Source: a virus. Taken from it: a stretch of 46,516 nucleotides of DNA. Shown here piece by piece: positions 1 through 8,561 of this stretch; the first letter of the stretch is position 1, and each line of letters opens with the position of its first letter. The stretch lies in IMG/VR virus record IMGVR_UViG_3300047551_001636, positions 1-46,516 of that record. One strand, written 5' to 3'. Under the pieces are notes generated by a model that ran no database searches, was not told the origin of the DNA, and worked only from the letters and a program-made list of their open reading frames with translations. The position numbers were made by a program, and so were the translations under genes.

Positions 1-959
1 TTTGTCTTCAGCTTCTCCTGGAGGATTTGCTGAACGTTATTAATGTATTGACTTTTAATTGCTTGTTTCTGTTGAAGTTCTTGCTCAGCTTGCTTTTCCA
101 TTTGGGCCAGCTTTTGAGCTTCCTTCTTAACCAACACTTTGTGGTGTTTTGTAGCTACTGTCTCTAAATCACCGTAGTTCTTGAGTCTTTCAACTTCTGT
201 ATCAATGTCTTCAGGCTCAAAACCTTGGTCTGCCAGAGCTTGCTTAATAACTGTCACTTGATTGTTCTCTTGTGACAAATCCATTTCAGCAAAATTCACT
301 ACAGTGTTATAAGTACCAAAATACTCTTTTGGATTAACACCTTTTACGAATATAGCTTCAAACGCTTGTTGATAGTCTTCACCAAATTGACCAATGAAGT
401 TCTGTACCATTTCTACAGCACCTTTTTTCTTCTCGCTTTGGAAGCGCTCAAGAAATTCTTCAGGAGTTGAGATGTTTACATCTTCTTCATCTTCGTCTTT
501 TGAAAAGACACCTAACTTGAAAAGATCACGTGCGAGTGCAGAAAACTGACTACCTTCTTCACCTGCATCATCAGGATTATCATCATCTGCAGGAGGAGTG
601 TCTTCTTCTTCACCCTCTTTCTTTTTAGTAGGTTTGGGAGTTGGAGGAACTTCCTCTTCTTCCTCTTCTTCATCACCACCACCAAGGAAACTGGAAATTA
701 ATTCTTGACCACTAGGAGGTGTATCTTTCTCACCTTCTGGTTTTGGAGGATTTACTTCTTTACCCTTTGGACCAGCAGGCTTAGGGGGTTCAGGATCACC
801 GTCAACTGTCTTAACGATTTTTTCCAAACCATCAGCACTACCTGTAGAGGTTTCTGGAGAAAGCAGACCTTCTAAAAGTTCTGCACCACCAGGACCCATT
901 TCCATAGTGTTTTCAATACTGAAATTTCCAAATGATGGAGTTTCAAGGTTCTCAGCCAT
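1..959 (-). CDS. Head/scaffold-like structural protein (3' end cut by window edge)
   Basis: At least 319 residues are visible; the start is the ATG at 957-959 (MAENLETPSFGNF) and the reading frame stays open to base 1. The N-terminal half is disordered and very acidic, rich in Pro, Glu, Asp and Gly (about residues 55-160), followed by a folded helical part and a Lys/Gln/Glu-rich coiled-coil-like region near the visible end. An acidic linker plus coiled coil directly after the portal gene fits a scaffold or capsid-assembly protein, as found upstream of the major capsid gene in many phages. This is inferred from position and composition, not from a recognised domain. It is the last visible gene of the leftward packaging/head operon; 123 bp separate it from the SPFH gene. 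Confidence 0.6.
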   Translation of the reverse strand, partial: MAENLETPSFGNFSIENTMEMGPGGAELLEGLLSPETSTGSADGLEKIVKTVDGDPEPPKPAGPKGKEVNPPKPEGEKDTPPSGQELISSFLGGGDEEEEEEEVPPTPKPTKKKEGEEEDTPPADDDNPDDAGEEGSQFSALARDLFKLGVFSKDEDEEDVNISTPEEFLERFQSEKKKGAVEMVQNFIGQFGEDYQQAFEAIFVKGVNPKEYFGTYNTVVNFAEMDLSQENNQVTVIKQALADQGFEPEDIDTEVERLKNYGDLETVATKHHKVLVKKEAQKLAQMEKQAEQELQQKQAIKSQYINNVQQILQEKLKT

Positions 960-1082
960 ATGTAGTTTATTTTATTATTGGTTTATGTAATGTAAAAGTA
1001 GACGAAAGGTGTTGAATCACAAAGAGTTAGACAGCTATATGGGTGATTTTGAACGATAATATAGCATTAATATTTTTTTACT

Positions 1083-1613
1083 CTAATCAAGTTTGTTTAC
1101 AACTGTATCATTTATGATTCTGAAAGATCGAAGAGGAGCAAGGTCCGTAAGTGTCACTTGCTGTATCTCTACTCCCCATTTCTTTGCTTCCACTCTAGCT
1201 TTCTTTGTCAGGGTGTTATCTATCTCAGAATCAATGCAGTCATTCAAAGTTTTGTCCATAACAATATTCTTAATGATGGATTGAGTCATGTCTGATATTG
1301 CATCTTGGGCATCATACACCTCCAGAAGGAAAGTTTTTACGTCCGAGATTCTGTATTTTACCACCCCTTTAACCACTATGTTCTGTCTATCCTTTGTATA
1401 TAACGATTGAGGTGGTAAACTCAAGGTGGTTACAACAACATGTTGGTTAATCACCTCATCAAAGAATGGTATCTTAAAACACACTCCAGGAGAAAGCGTC
1501 TTTTTGTACTTACCAAATCTAAGCAGTACACCCATCTCATAGTCACGAACTATGAAGATGGGTATAATCTGTTCAATCCAATTTGATAAAAGGTCTATTA
1601 GTTTATCAAACAT
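1083..1613 (-). CDS. SPFH/band-7 (stomatin/prohibitin-like) domain protein
   Basis: 176 residues. The N-terminus has a hydrophobic, amphipathic stretch (about residues 5-24, LIDLLSNWIEQIIPIFIV), followed by a typical SPFH core: 'YEMGVLLRFGKYKKTLSPG' matches the band-7 start, then 'LPPQSLYTKDRQNIVVKGVVKYRI' and 'LTDLAPLRSFRI'. It lacks the long C-terminal coiled coil of cellular stomatins or HflK/C, so it is a minimal version. SPFH proteins build membrane-associated rings that scaffold lipid microdomains or restrain FtsH-type proteases; a role at the host membrane is inferred. Its ATG overlaps the portal stop by one base (TAATG), so the two are translationally coupled, which is an odd position for a membrane-type protein. 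Confidence 0.8.
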   Translation of the reverse strand: MFDKLIDLLSNWIEQIIPIFIVRDYEMGVLLRFGKYKKTLSPGVCFKIPFFDEVINQHVVVTTLSLPPQSLYTKDRQNIVVKGVVKYRISDVKTFLLEVYDAQDAISDMTQSIIKNIVMDKTLNDCIDSEIDNTLTKKARVEAKKWGVEIQQVTLTDLAPLRSFRIINDTVVNKLD

Positions 1614-4210
1614 TATTTCTTTTTAGGAGTTTTGGCAGCTCTACCTTTAGCGTTCAACTTAGCAATCTCTAAGTCGTTCTGCTGGTTTTCTCTAGCCACC
1701 TTTAATTTCTCTCTTTCCAAATCTAGCTTTTGAGCATTCTGTACCATTTTAGACTGAATGTCAGCCATCTTAGCAACATGTTCTTTCATTGTTCTAGACT
1801 GTTCTGCAGCTAACTTATTGATTTCCAATACATCAGGAACACCTGAAGCATCTGCATCTGTTAAGCCAGCACCCATAGATTTAGCTTCGGCATTGATCAG
1901 TGCAATCTCCTTCTTATTGATTCTATCCAGTTCTTTCTGAGTGTTATCATTAACAATTTCTTGTTCTGCCTGAAGCTGAGCTTGTTGAAGCTGAGCAGCA
2001 GCGATTTCTCTTTGTTGTTCAAGTTGTTGCTGCTGTTGTTGCATTTGCTGATTCTCCATCATGAACTGTCTGTCTCTCAAGTCTTTAAACACCTTCTTCA
2101 TTTCTCTCATAGACTTGGTGCTGTACAGTTCAATTACATCATACAGAGAACCACCGTTCTGCATCAATGGTTGAGCCAATTGACGCAATTCGTTAAACAT
2201 CTGTGTATCCTCAGGACGATTAGTCAAGAACACTTTCAGGTCACGGAATTTCAGGTCACTACCATTTACAGAAACAAATGCTGATTCACCTTCACTGGTG
2301 ATATAACTCAGTGTAGATTGAGGCTTCTTACTTTCTACGTACAGAGCAGCGTCAATAATAGCTTGATACAACTGACCCATTACATACTCGTGAGCAATAA
2401 ACAATGGTTCTGTCTGAGCATATGATTGAGAAACAGCAGTGTTTACGCCTGTAGCAGATTCACTAGAAGTGATTGATCCTAAACGTTGTCTAGACAAACC
2501 TACCAGTTCCCAACACTCATTCTTTAACTGTTGAGCCAGGGTGTATCTAGATTGTATTTCTTGTGTACGTGTAAGGTCAATGTCTCTGAACTGATTAAAG
2601 CTAGATGGACTCTTGAGGTTCTCAGGACTATCATCAATGAACACCACACCTCTGTTACGAGCTTCCATTTCCCAGATGTCTAATGCATCTTGAGCATCAC
2701 CATCCTTAGGAACAGGAATGTGTCTGATGGATGTCAAATACACCTTACCCACTTCTTTCTCTAACAGTTTGTAGAGCTGGTTCATACAAACATTGTACAA
2801 CACCTGGAAAGGTTTCATGAGGTCAACCAAACTCTTTGCCTCTGTGTTCTTCACTTCAAATGTTGTACCAATAATAGGACAGTAGTTGAGGAGTTTGAAA
2901 GGTTTGACATGATAGATGTCTGGACCAATTTTAATACCCTGGTACCACTGATTAATCCAACCCCATTCCAAAGACTGTTGTGTAGGAATTGTACCAGACT
3001 TGTAGTTTTCATCTACAAGCATGGATTGCTCGTTACCAAGCTCATCCAAATATATCACCTTACCAATCTTTTTCTTACTAATCCAATAAGCTCTCACTAC
3101 AACATACTTGTAACCAAAAGAAGAAACATTGGATGTGAGTCCTAAGAAATCCTTGAGACCATCATTGTTCTCCTTCATTTCACTCTCGATAATCATACGA
3201 GTCTGAAGAACCAGTGGATCAAACGTATCGTATTGAACTGAGTCAATACCTGGTGTCACATTAGGATTACCCAAGTTTGATTCACGGACATTAATAAGTC
3301 CATAATCTTGGAGAGAACTTCTTAGATGATCAATCTCTTCTTTAGTGAGGTCAGGAATACTTTCAATAATCTCTGAAAGCTCCATAACTTGAACAGTACC
3401 TGCAGCATAAGCACCTTGAGCTCTCCCTGTAGGGTCAGAGATATACTTTCTATCAGGCGTTGTAAGAAACCATGTATTTTTTGGGTTAGCCACTTCAATA
3501 TTAAATCCAAGCTTTGAGTTGTCTTCATAGATGTGATAAAATTCTCTAGCTGAAATCAATAAGTCACGGAAAGCATCTTCACTCTTTTCCTTCAAGTTAA
3601 ACTCTGCCTTTTGACATGTCAGTACATGGTTTGCCCATTTTTCAGCAACAGATGTGTAGCTGTCCAGACTTTCTTTCACCTGTTCAAAGGTGAGTTGCTC
3701 CAATTCCTCTTCATCAATTTCTACACCTTCAATAGCAGCTTTCTCAAGAATTTTTTGTTTAGCCTGAGCTAAAACATACTGTTGCAGAATTTCAGTTTTG
3801 AACTGCAATTCTTCAGCCTTACTATCATCATCAAACGCCTTCACCCTGAATGTATCAGGGCGCTTGGAAATCTCACCCACCAGATTGTTCACAGGTGTGG
3901 TGATGATTGAATACATTTTTACGTATGCAGGAAGTTGCAAATCAGCTGTAAGTACATCTGTGAAACTTCTCACCTCTGGTTCCTGATAGAAATCTTCCAT
4001 TCTCAGGATACCTTTCATCAGGTCATAGTTCTTCACAAAGGTGTCACGATTCTTCACATACTCAGCATACGCCTTGTTTGCAAAGTAGTCCATCGTGTTC
4101 TTTATCCAACTCTCATCCTGTTTTTCCTTATCAGTTTTGAACTGGTCAGGAAATATGTTCAAATAGGCATACCTGATGGTAGCGTCTTTTGTATATCTAA
4201 TTATTGCCAT
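1613..4210 (-). CDS. Portal protein
   Basis: 865 residues, directly downstream of TerL, in the size range of portals in crAss-like phages. The protein is mostly alpha/beta with a long central body. A Gln-rich helical segment (about residues 700-760, a run of MENQQMQQQQQQLEQQ type) is followed by a Lys-rich C-terminus ending in TPKKK. Portals form the dodecameric ring at one capsid vertex through which TerL pumps DNA, and the C-terminal helices fit the crown/barrel. The identification rests on length, the TerL-portal order and the overall look, not on a short diagnostic motif. Its start codon lies inside the TerL stop region (shared base 4210), so translation is coupled. Confidence 0.8.
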   Translation of the reverse strand: MAIIRYTKDATIRYAYLNIFPDQFKTDKEKQDESWIKNTMDYFANKAYAEYVKNRDTFVKNYDLMKGILRMEDFYQEPEVRSFTDVLTADLQLPAYVKMYSIITTPVNNLVGEISKRPDTFRVKAFDDDSKAEELQFKTEILQQYVLAQAKQKILEKAAIEGVEIDEEELEQLTFEQVKESLDSYTSVAEKWANHVLTCQKAEFNLKEKSEDAFRDLLISAREFYHIYEDNSKLGFNIEVANPKNTWFLTTPDRKYISDPTGRAQGAYAAGTVQVMELSEIIESIPDLTKEEIDHLRSSLQDYGLINVRESNLGNPNVTPGIDSVQYDTFDPLVLQTRMIIESEMKENNDGLKDFLGLTSNVSSFGYKYVVVRAYWISKKKIGKVIYLDELGNEQSMLVDENYKSGTIPTQQSLEWGWINQWYQGIKIGPDIYHVKPFKLLNYCPIIGTTFEVKNTEAKSLVDLMKPFQVLYNVCMNQLYKLLEKEVGKVYLTSIRHIPVPKDGDAQDALDIWEMEARNRGVVFIDDSPENLKSPSSFNQFRDIDLTRTQEIQSRYTLAQQLKNECWELVGLSRQRLGSITSSESATGVNTAVSQSYAQTEPLFIAHEYVMGQLYQAIIDAALYVESKKPQSTLSYITSEGESAFVSVNGSDLKFRDLKVFLTNRPEDTQMFNELRQLAQPLMQNGGSLYDVIELYSTKSMREMKKVFKDLRDRQFMMENQQMQQQQQQLEQQREIAAAQLQQAQLQAEQEIVNDNTQKELDRINKKEIALINAEAKSMGAGLTDADASGVPDVLEINKLAAEQSRTMKEHVAKMADIQSKMVQNAQKLDLEREKLKVARENQQNDLEIAKLNAKGRAAKTPKKK

Positions 4211-6240
4211 TACGAGAACAATTTATTTGTTTTTCTTCTTTGAAATAATCCTCTGGACTCAGTGAATAGTTGGTTCTTTTTGTTTGGTTTGAACAATGCA
4301 GCCACTCTTCCATCCCCACTACCACCCACTTTACCAATTATTGGATCCATTCTATACGCCTGTGCAAGAGCTAGTTCAGCAGCTACAATTCGGTCAAAGT
4401 TGTCTGTATCATTGTATTGAATAATCTCTTCCAACAATACAGGGTCAAATATCCTTGACAATCCTGTCACTTCTTTAATGACATTCCCTTGATCATCAGT
4501 TTCTTTGTATATAACTTCCTCCATATACTTCTTCAAGCAGGAATGAAGGTAGTCTCTGATTTTCTCAGCGCTTCTATGAATACCATATTCACGTTTCACT
4601 GTAGTTCCTGGCACCACTTCTTTTAACCACTCAGGTTGCTTTTCAAGATAGTGAGCATCCCCTTTTGCTTTCATGTATTCAATGAACGAAATATCATCAT
4701 TTTCACAGAGCGTACGTGCATTGTAATACTTGATGAGCAGTCTTGCCTGTTCTTCCCAGGTTTCCTTCTTATCAGGTCTTGCACAATACGAAGCTACGAA
4801 CATATCTTGATATTTCTCACCAGAAATGTCGTGCATTCGTTTATAAATATAAACAGACCCCAACGAACTACTGTAAGCAGCCTGTCCTTGTCTGTAGGGG
4901 TCAACTCCTGCCACATATAATCCATATGGAGGATTTTCTACAGGAAACTCATATATCACCACTGGAGCATCCTTCAGATCATCAGTTTTCAGGGGGAAAT
5001 TGGTGATTGGCAACTTGTCTGTAAACTCGTGTGTAATCTTTTCCCCATCATGCACCATTATAACTGGCACACCTGTTCTTTCCTGATAGAGCAATCTAGA
5101 CTTCTGTCGTTTTGCTCCCTCTATGTCAAATATGTTTTGACTTGCTGAAAGGAAACACTCATCCACAGTGATAGGATAGTACATCACCTGCTTGAGGTAG
5201 AGTGTTCTATCTGGGTTGAGTTTGGCTGCAGCTCTTTCCTGATTGATTTTCTCCAGAGCTTTCTCCTTGTCAGAAACAAACATTTCTATCTTGGACAGCT
5301 CTGAAACATCAGGCAGATTCATACCTCTTACATTAATAAGGTAGTCAGCCAGAGTGGATTTGTATTTACAATCCTGTCTATATAAACCAGACAGGAACAA
5401 TCCAGTTTTCTTGTTATCCTCTGTATCAAATGCCAAGAAGTTGTTTGCTTCTGGGTTGTAGAAGAAGTTCTCAGCATCCTTTCCGTTTTCAAAACTACCA
5501 CCTGTACCAACAAGAATAGGAACAGCTCTCCAGCCATTCTTACCTTTGAACGCAGGTTCAGCAGCCTTAAATGCAGATGAGAATGGATACTTACCCACCT
5601 CATCCATAATGAAACTCTTTGCTGTTGTACCAGCAGCCACCTCTGTGTTGTGACCATCTTTGGCGTTACGTATTACAATATAGCTCCATATCTCATCTTC
5701 ACCATCAGGACGCTTATATCCAAGTCTCACCTGATTAGATCTCCATGTTTTATCCAGACGTGGAATTGCAATACCCTTCCAGAGTTTCTTCAGACCGAAG
5801 TCCACTTTATCCTTCAGCAAGGACAAGTCATTATCATTACCACAGACAATTACATTCTGTGTGTTCTTAAACATTGTGGCGTTCATGCCAAAATAGGAAG
5901 CCTCCATTTCAGACTTACCACCCTGACGACCACCCACCTCAATATAACCAGTACGAGTTTCTTTAGCTTTCTCCAGTGCTTCAGCTCTAATCCATTCATT
6001 ATCACGGAGTTCTGGAAGCAGCTCTCTACGAATGTCATTCGCATATTCATCCACATCATCAATCCTAATCCACCAATGGTTCAGGTGCCAATACAACCAT
6101 CCAGAAATATACACCCCGTTAATTGTAACACCCCCTAATATCTTCTCCTCTTCCCACTTTATTAATTGACGAAACTCTTCCGTACCAGGAGATGGAAGAG
6201 TTTTCATATTTCTAAAAAATTCTGTAGATTTGATTTCCAT
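4210..6240 (-). CDS. terL: Terminase large subunit (packaging ATPase and nuclease)
   Basis: 676 residues. The N-terminal ATPase domain shows a Walker A-type loop GGRQGGKS at about residues 103-110 and a Walker B FIMDEVG near residue 210. The C-terminal RNase H-like nuclease shows the first acidic site in 'YVAGVDPYRQG' and a late acidic site in 'YNDTDNFDRIVAAE'. TerL docks on the portal, drives genome packaging and cuts concatemers. It follows the 103-residue gene by one base and overlaps the portal gene. Family membership is clear from the order Walker A, Walker B, nuclease Asp; the closest relatives are probably crAss-like terminases (inference). Confidence 0.93.
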   Translation of the reverse strand: MEIKSTEFFRNMKTLPSPGTEEFRQLIKWEEEKILGGVTINGVYISGWLYWHLNHWWIRIDDVDEYANDIRRELLPELRDNEWIRAEALEKAKETRTGYIEVGGRQGGKSEMEASYFGMNATMFKNTQNVIVCGNDNDLSLLKDKVDFGLKKLWKGIAIPRLDKTWRSNQVRLGYKRPDGEDEIWSYIVIRNAKDGHNTEVAAGTTAKSFIMDEVGKYPFSSAFKAAEPAFKGKNGWRAVPILVGTGGSFENGKDAENFFYNPEANNFLAFDTEDNKKTGLFLSGLYRQDCKYKSTLADYLINVRGMNLPDVSELSKIEMFVSDKEKALEKINQERAAAKLNPDRTLYLKQVMYYPITVDECFLSASQNIFDIEGAKRQKSRLLYQERTGVPVIMVHDGEKITHEFTDKLPITNFPLKTDDLKDAPVVIYEFPVENPPYGLYVAGVDPYRQGQAAYSSSLGSVYIYKRMHDISGEKYQDMFVASYCARPDKKETWEEQARLLIKYYNARTLCENDDISFIEYMKAKGDAHYLEKQPEWLKEVVPGTTVKREYGIHRSAEKIRDYLHSCLKKYMEEVIYKETDDQGNVIKEVTGLSRIFDPVLLEEIIQYNDTDNFDRIVAAELALAQAYRMDPIIGKVGGSGDGRVAALFKPNKKNQLFTESRGLFQRRKTNKLFS

Positions 6241-6241
6241 G

Positions 6242-6553
6242 TTACATCATCCTTTCGGGGACTTCCCCACTACCACGAGCTTCCTTCTTAGCTTCCTCTT
6301 TCTCACGTAGTTTCTCCACCACTTCCAGAAGAGCTAGGTAGTTCTTCATGGTTTCCTGTATAAACTTACCCTGGGCCTCAATAGATGCAATCACCATAGG
6401 AAGCATCCCACCCTTAGCTGTAGGTTTCCACTCTATTCTATCCTTCAATTCATGAAGGGGATTGGCATCCACATAAGCTTTCCAAGAAGCCAGTTGTTGT
6501 TCTGCCCAATCCAATTCAGCATTTACATATGTAGTTTTAGTAATCTTCGCCAT
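6242..6553 (-). CDS. Small helical protein next to TerL, unknown function
   Basis: 103 residues, mostly helical and highly charged, with 'ELDWAEQQLASWKAYVDANP' in the N-terminal half and a Lys/Glu-rich coiled-coil-like C-terminus (about residues 65-97). No catalytic motif or clear helix-turn-helix is visible. It ends one base before the terL start codon and begins inside the previous gene (17-nt overlap). Immediate adjacency to TerL makes a small-terminase or packaging accessory role possible, but nothing in the sequence proves it. Confidence 0.75.
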   Translation of the reverse strand: MAKITKTTYVNAELDWAEQQLASWKAYVDANPLHELKDRIEWKPTAKGGMLPMVIASIEAQGKFIQETMKNYLALLEVVEKLREKEEAKKEARGSGEVPERMM

Positions 6554-6818
6554 CTTCTTCTTTGAGTATGTTAGCTAAATCCATCCCATCCTTCAAAATC
6601 TCATCAATCTCCTTGTCGTCTGTATGAGGAATATCAAGTTCTAATTGAGATTTGTATTTCTCCAGAGCAAACAGTAGCTCCTTATCTGTCAATCCCCAAA
6701 TATCACCATATCCGTCCAGAGCTGTTGAAAGGTGTCTTCCCATATTGTATGTTGGGAAAGCTGTCTTCAACTGTTGTAACAGTTTAATCACCTTGCTGTA
6801 GTTATCTGTTCTTGTCAT
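6537..6818 (-). CDS. Conserved small protein of the packaging operon, unknown function
   Basis: 93 residues. The central segment 'MGRHLSTALDGYGDI' followed by 'LTDKELLFALEKY' looks like a structured, conserved core, and the C-terminus is acidic (ILKEEDGEDY). No enzyme motif is seen. It overlaps its upstream neighbour by 4 bases (ATGA type) and its downstream neighbour by 17 bases, so it belongs to one tightly coupled operon. I recall similar small proteins upstream of terL in crAss-like phages, but cannot confirm this here. Confidence 0.75.
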   Translation of the reverse strand: MTRTDNYSKVIKLLQQLKTAFPTYNMGRHLSTALDGYGDIWGLTDKELLFALEKYKSQLELDIPHTDDKEIDEILKDGMDLANILKEEDGEDY

Positions 6819-7048
6819 ATCAATTCATTAAGCATGTCTCCGTCCAGAGAAGTTGATTCAGGAGGAGGAGGGTTATCAGTTTGTTCAATACAATATTCTG
6901 GAAGAATAACAATCTCGATTGAGTCCTGAGCATCACCAGGTTTACCAACAATGTCAACATAGTCAGCACCTCTATCCCAAGCGGCAGCTAACACTTCCAT
7001 CAGTGCTCGTATGGGAATCTTTCTTATTGTCAGTTTGTTATCTTCCAT
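6815..7048 (-). CDS. Small protein of the packaging operon, unknown function
   Basis: 77 residues. The N-terminal half forms an alpha/beta pattern ('IRKIPIRALMEVLAAAWDRGADYVDI'-like, then 'SIEIVILPEYC'); the C-terminus is a Pro/Ser-rich tail. The pattern suggests a small compact fold, but no family is recognised. It overlaps the zinc-ribbon gene by 11 bases and the 93-residue gene by 4 bases, consistent with translational coupling. Confidence 0.7.
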   Translation of the reverse strand: MEDNKLTIRKIPIRALMEVLAAAWDRGADYVDIVGKPGDAQDSIEIVILPEYCIEQTDNPPPPESTSLDGDMLNELI

Positions 7049-7331
7049 TACTTTTAATTTCTTCCTCTTGATCAGCTGTCATTAGGGCTACCCATTTGTT
7101 TAAGGGACAGCTGCAAGACAGACATTTTGTTTTTGCAGAAAGGGTGCATCCACAATGTGTACAGTGTTTATCCACTCTAATTGTTTTGTACCCCTTCCTA
7201 TTGTCAGAATGGTAGGGACATCCGTTACAGATTTCCAATCTCTCCTGACTGGTCTTCTTGATGAGTTGTTTCAACTCCTTCGGGGGAAGCAGGTTGTTCC
7301 TCCACCCCTCGTAAATCTGTGACACATTCAT
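7038..7331 (-). CDS. Zinc-ribbon protein
   Basis: 97 residues. Cysteine/histidine clusters CNGCPYH, CTHCGC and CLSCSCPL, spaced over about residues 34-78, predict one or two bound zinc ions. The N-terminus 'MNVSQIYEGWRNNLLPPKE' is a predicted helical arm. Such small zinc-ribbon proteins sit upstream of terL in crAss-like phages and probably bind nucleic acid or a protein partner (inference). The first 107 bases of the gene lie inside the 3' end of the IHF-like gene in a different frame of the same strand, an unusually long overlap. Confidence 0.8.
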   Translation of the reverse strand: MNVSQIYEGWRNNLLPPKELKQLIKKTSQERLEICNGCPYHSDNRKGYKTIRVDKHCTHCGCTLSAKTKCLSCSCPLNKWVALMTADQEEEIKSNGR

Positions 7332-7701
7332 ATAACCTTGGTTTTAAATCTCTTACACCGTAACAAGCCATCTCATATTTGAGAGCAGAAGATTTTCGTT
7401 TTGCCTCTGGTAAATTCTCATCTACCATCCTTTCAGCAAATAGGCGTTCCTGGCTTTCCAGCTTCTCCAACAACTTCTGTGCCTTCTTTGTATTAAACAG
7501 AAATTTACCAAACCCACTAATTTCCAAACTCTTATGTTTGGCAAGGGCTTCATGTGCACTCTGAAACTGATGGTTGACAACAGCCTCAATAGTCTTTTCA
7601 CTAACCATCATTTTGACAGCCATTTTCCTAATCAGATAGTCCTTTATGGAAAGACTAACTGGTTTGTCTGTGAACAAGCTTGAGCTCAAGAGTGATGTCA
7701 T
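7225..7701 (-). CDS. IHF/HU-like DNA-binding protein
   Basis: 158 residues from the ATG at 7699-7701; a TTG two codons upstream is less likely. The core resembles IHF/HU: 'SLSIKDYLIRKMAVKMMVSEKTIEAVVNHQF' predicts the N-terminal helical dimer part, and 'SLEISGFGKFLFN' is the typical HU/IHF beta strand motif (usually 'I.GFG.F'). The DNA-binding beta-arm is not obvious and the C-terminal half is an added helical region plus a Glu/Gln-rich tail. Such proteins bend DNA and are recurrent just upstream of terL in crAss-like phages. The acidic tail is encoded in the region overlapping the zinc-ribbon gene, and the start overlaps the winged-helix gene by 47 bases. Confidence 0.8.
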   Translation of the reverse strand: MTSLLSSSLFTDKPVSLSIKDYLIRKMAVKMMVSEKTIEAVVNHQFQSAHEALAKHKSLEISGFGKFLFNTKKAQKLLEKLESQERLFAERMVDENLPEAKRKSSALKYEMACYGVRDLKPRLYECVTDLRGVEEQPASPEGVETTHQEDQSGEIGNL

Positions 7702-8008
7702 TGTCAAAATTTAATACAATTTGAGGATTCACTTTCACCTTCCCACCGTCCTTTACCAACACCTTCAGCTTCTTCAGCTTAGAAATAATGTTGTTAATAG
7801 ACTGATTGGTGGTTTTATGCTTTTCACAAAAGTCCTTACGGTTGTTAGCATAAGAGATGTTACCCCTAATAGCTGTAAAAGCTACTAGCTGTATCTCTCT
7901 AGGTGTAAGCTTGAGATCATTGATAGCAGATAGAATGGTATAATATCTCTCAGCTAAGAGATAGCTATCCATTTCAACTTTCTTCAATTTTTGTAATATG
8001 ATCTTCAT
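7655..8008 (-). CDS. Winged-helix DNA-binding protein, first gene of the leftward operon
   Basis: 117 residues. The segment 'LTPREIQLVAFTAIRGNISYA' with 'KHKTTNQSINNIISKLKKLKVLVKDGGKVKVNPQI' has the pattern of a winged helix: a recognition helix around residues 66-80 followed by a two-strand wing. It is the promoter-proximal gene of the packaging/head operon, 12 bp from a TATCTTTG box, so an autoregulatory or late-gene regulator role is plausible (inference). The ATG is at 8006-8008. Confidence 0.75.
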   Translation of the reverse strand: MKIILQKLKKVEMDSYLLAERYYTILSAINDLKLTPREIQLVAFTAIRGNISYANNRKDFCEKHKTTNQSINNIISKLKKLKVLVKDGGKVKVNPQIVLNFDNDITLELKLVHRQTS

Positions 8009-8020
8009 ATGTAATTAATA

Positions 8021-8051
8021 CAAAGATAAACCAGTTTCCAACACATTCAAA
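8021..8051 (-). promoter_or_regulatory. Bacteroidetes-type promoter for the leftward packaging operon
   Basis: Reading the minus strand, TTTG (8048-8051), a 19-bp spacer and TATCTTTG (8021-8028) match the Bacteroidetes sigma-ABfr consensus TTTG-N17-20-TAnnTTTG exactly. The start codon of the winged-helix gene lies 13 bp downstream, giving a short leader. Confidence 0.8.
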
Positions 8052-8561
8052 TACAATCTTTTATACTATTGCTATATTATGCTCCATTTTCACCATTATA
8101 TCTAAAGGAACATCTATATCCCTACCCCACCCAACCACCCCAAAGTTATAGCTCCTCAGGAATACAATCCAAATATTTCTATTAACAAATACTAACTGTC
8201 AGGGAATAGCCTGACAAATCCCTAATAAAACGCAGGATATACCCTGACAATTTCCACGTGAAACATTCCCAAAACTATATGCAAACGCATACCCCCAATG
8301 TAAAAACACCCCCTCCTATATGCCTTTACATATAAACACTCCCCCCAAAAAATTTGATATGTGAACGATGAAGGAGGTTACTCCACCCTAAATCCCCCAG
8401 TACATTTTGAGTGATCGGGGTATCCCCCCAGTCACACTCACAGAGCGAAAGGATTTGCTCAGGAGGAATCGTGCTAAAAAACTTTAACAGCACACCAATT
8501 CCATCCCAAATCCTTTTGTACGTTTCGTTTATTAATTTCAAACCATAAAAATCAAAGAACG
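8052..8561. promoter_or_regulatory. Divergent control region between leftward and rightward gene blocks
   Basis: About 510 bp with no convincing gene; the plus strand is rich in C runs. It holds an inverted repeat TGTCAGG (8197-8203) / CCTGACA (8210-8216), a third CCTGACA copy at 8243-8249 and, immediately after it, a parS-like 16-mer at 8250-8265. The repeats look like operators. A weak minus-strand frame at 8326-8541 begins only with TTG and was not accepted. An origin or partition function is possible but unproven; no clear TAnnTTTG box for the rightward gene at 8562 was found. Confidence 0.55.
8197..8249. repeat. TGTCAGG inverted repeat with third half-site, probable operator
   Basis: TGTCAGG (8197-8203) and CCTGACA (8210-8216) are a perfect 7-bp inverted repeat around a 6-bp centre; a third CCTGACA lies at 8243-8249. 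The helical spacing of roughly three turns between the second and third half-sites suits a cooperative repressor. Confidence 0.55.

Noticed and set aside
8326-8541. 71-codon minus-strand frame in the divergent region
   Set aside because: It starts only at TTG, has no TAnnTTTG box or usual leader, and covers C-rich intergenic DNA; the composition is not convincing.
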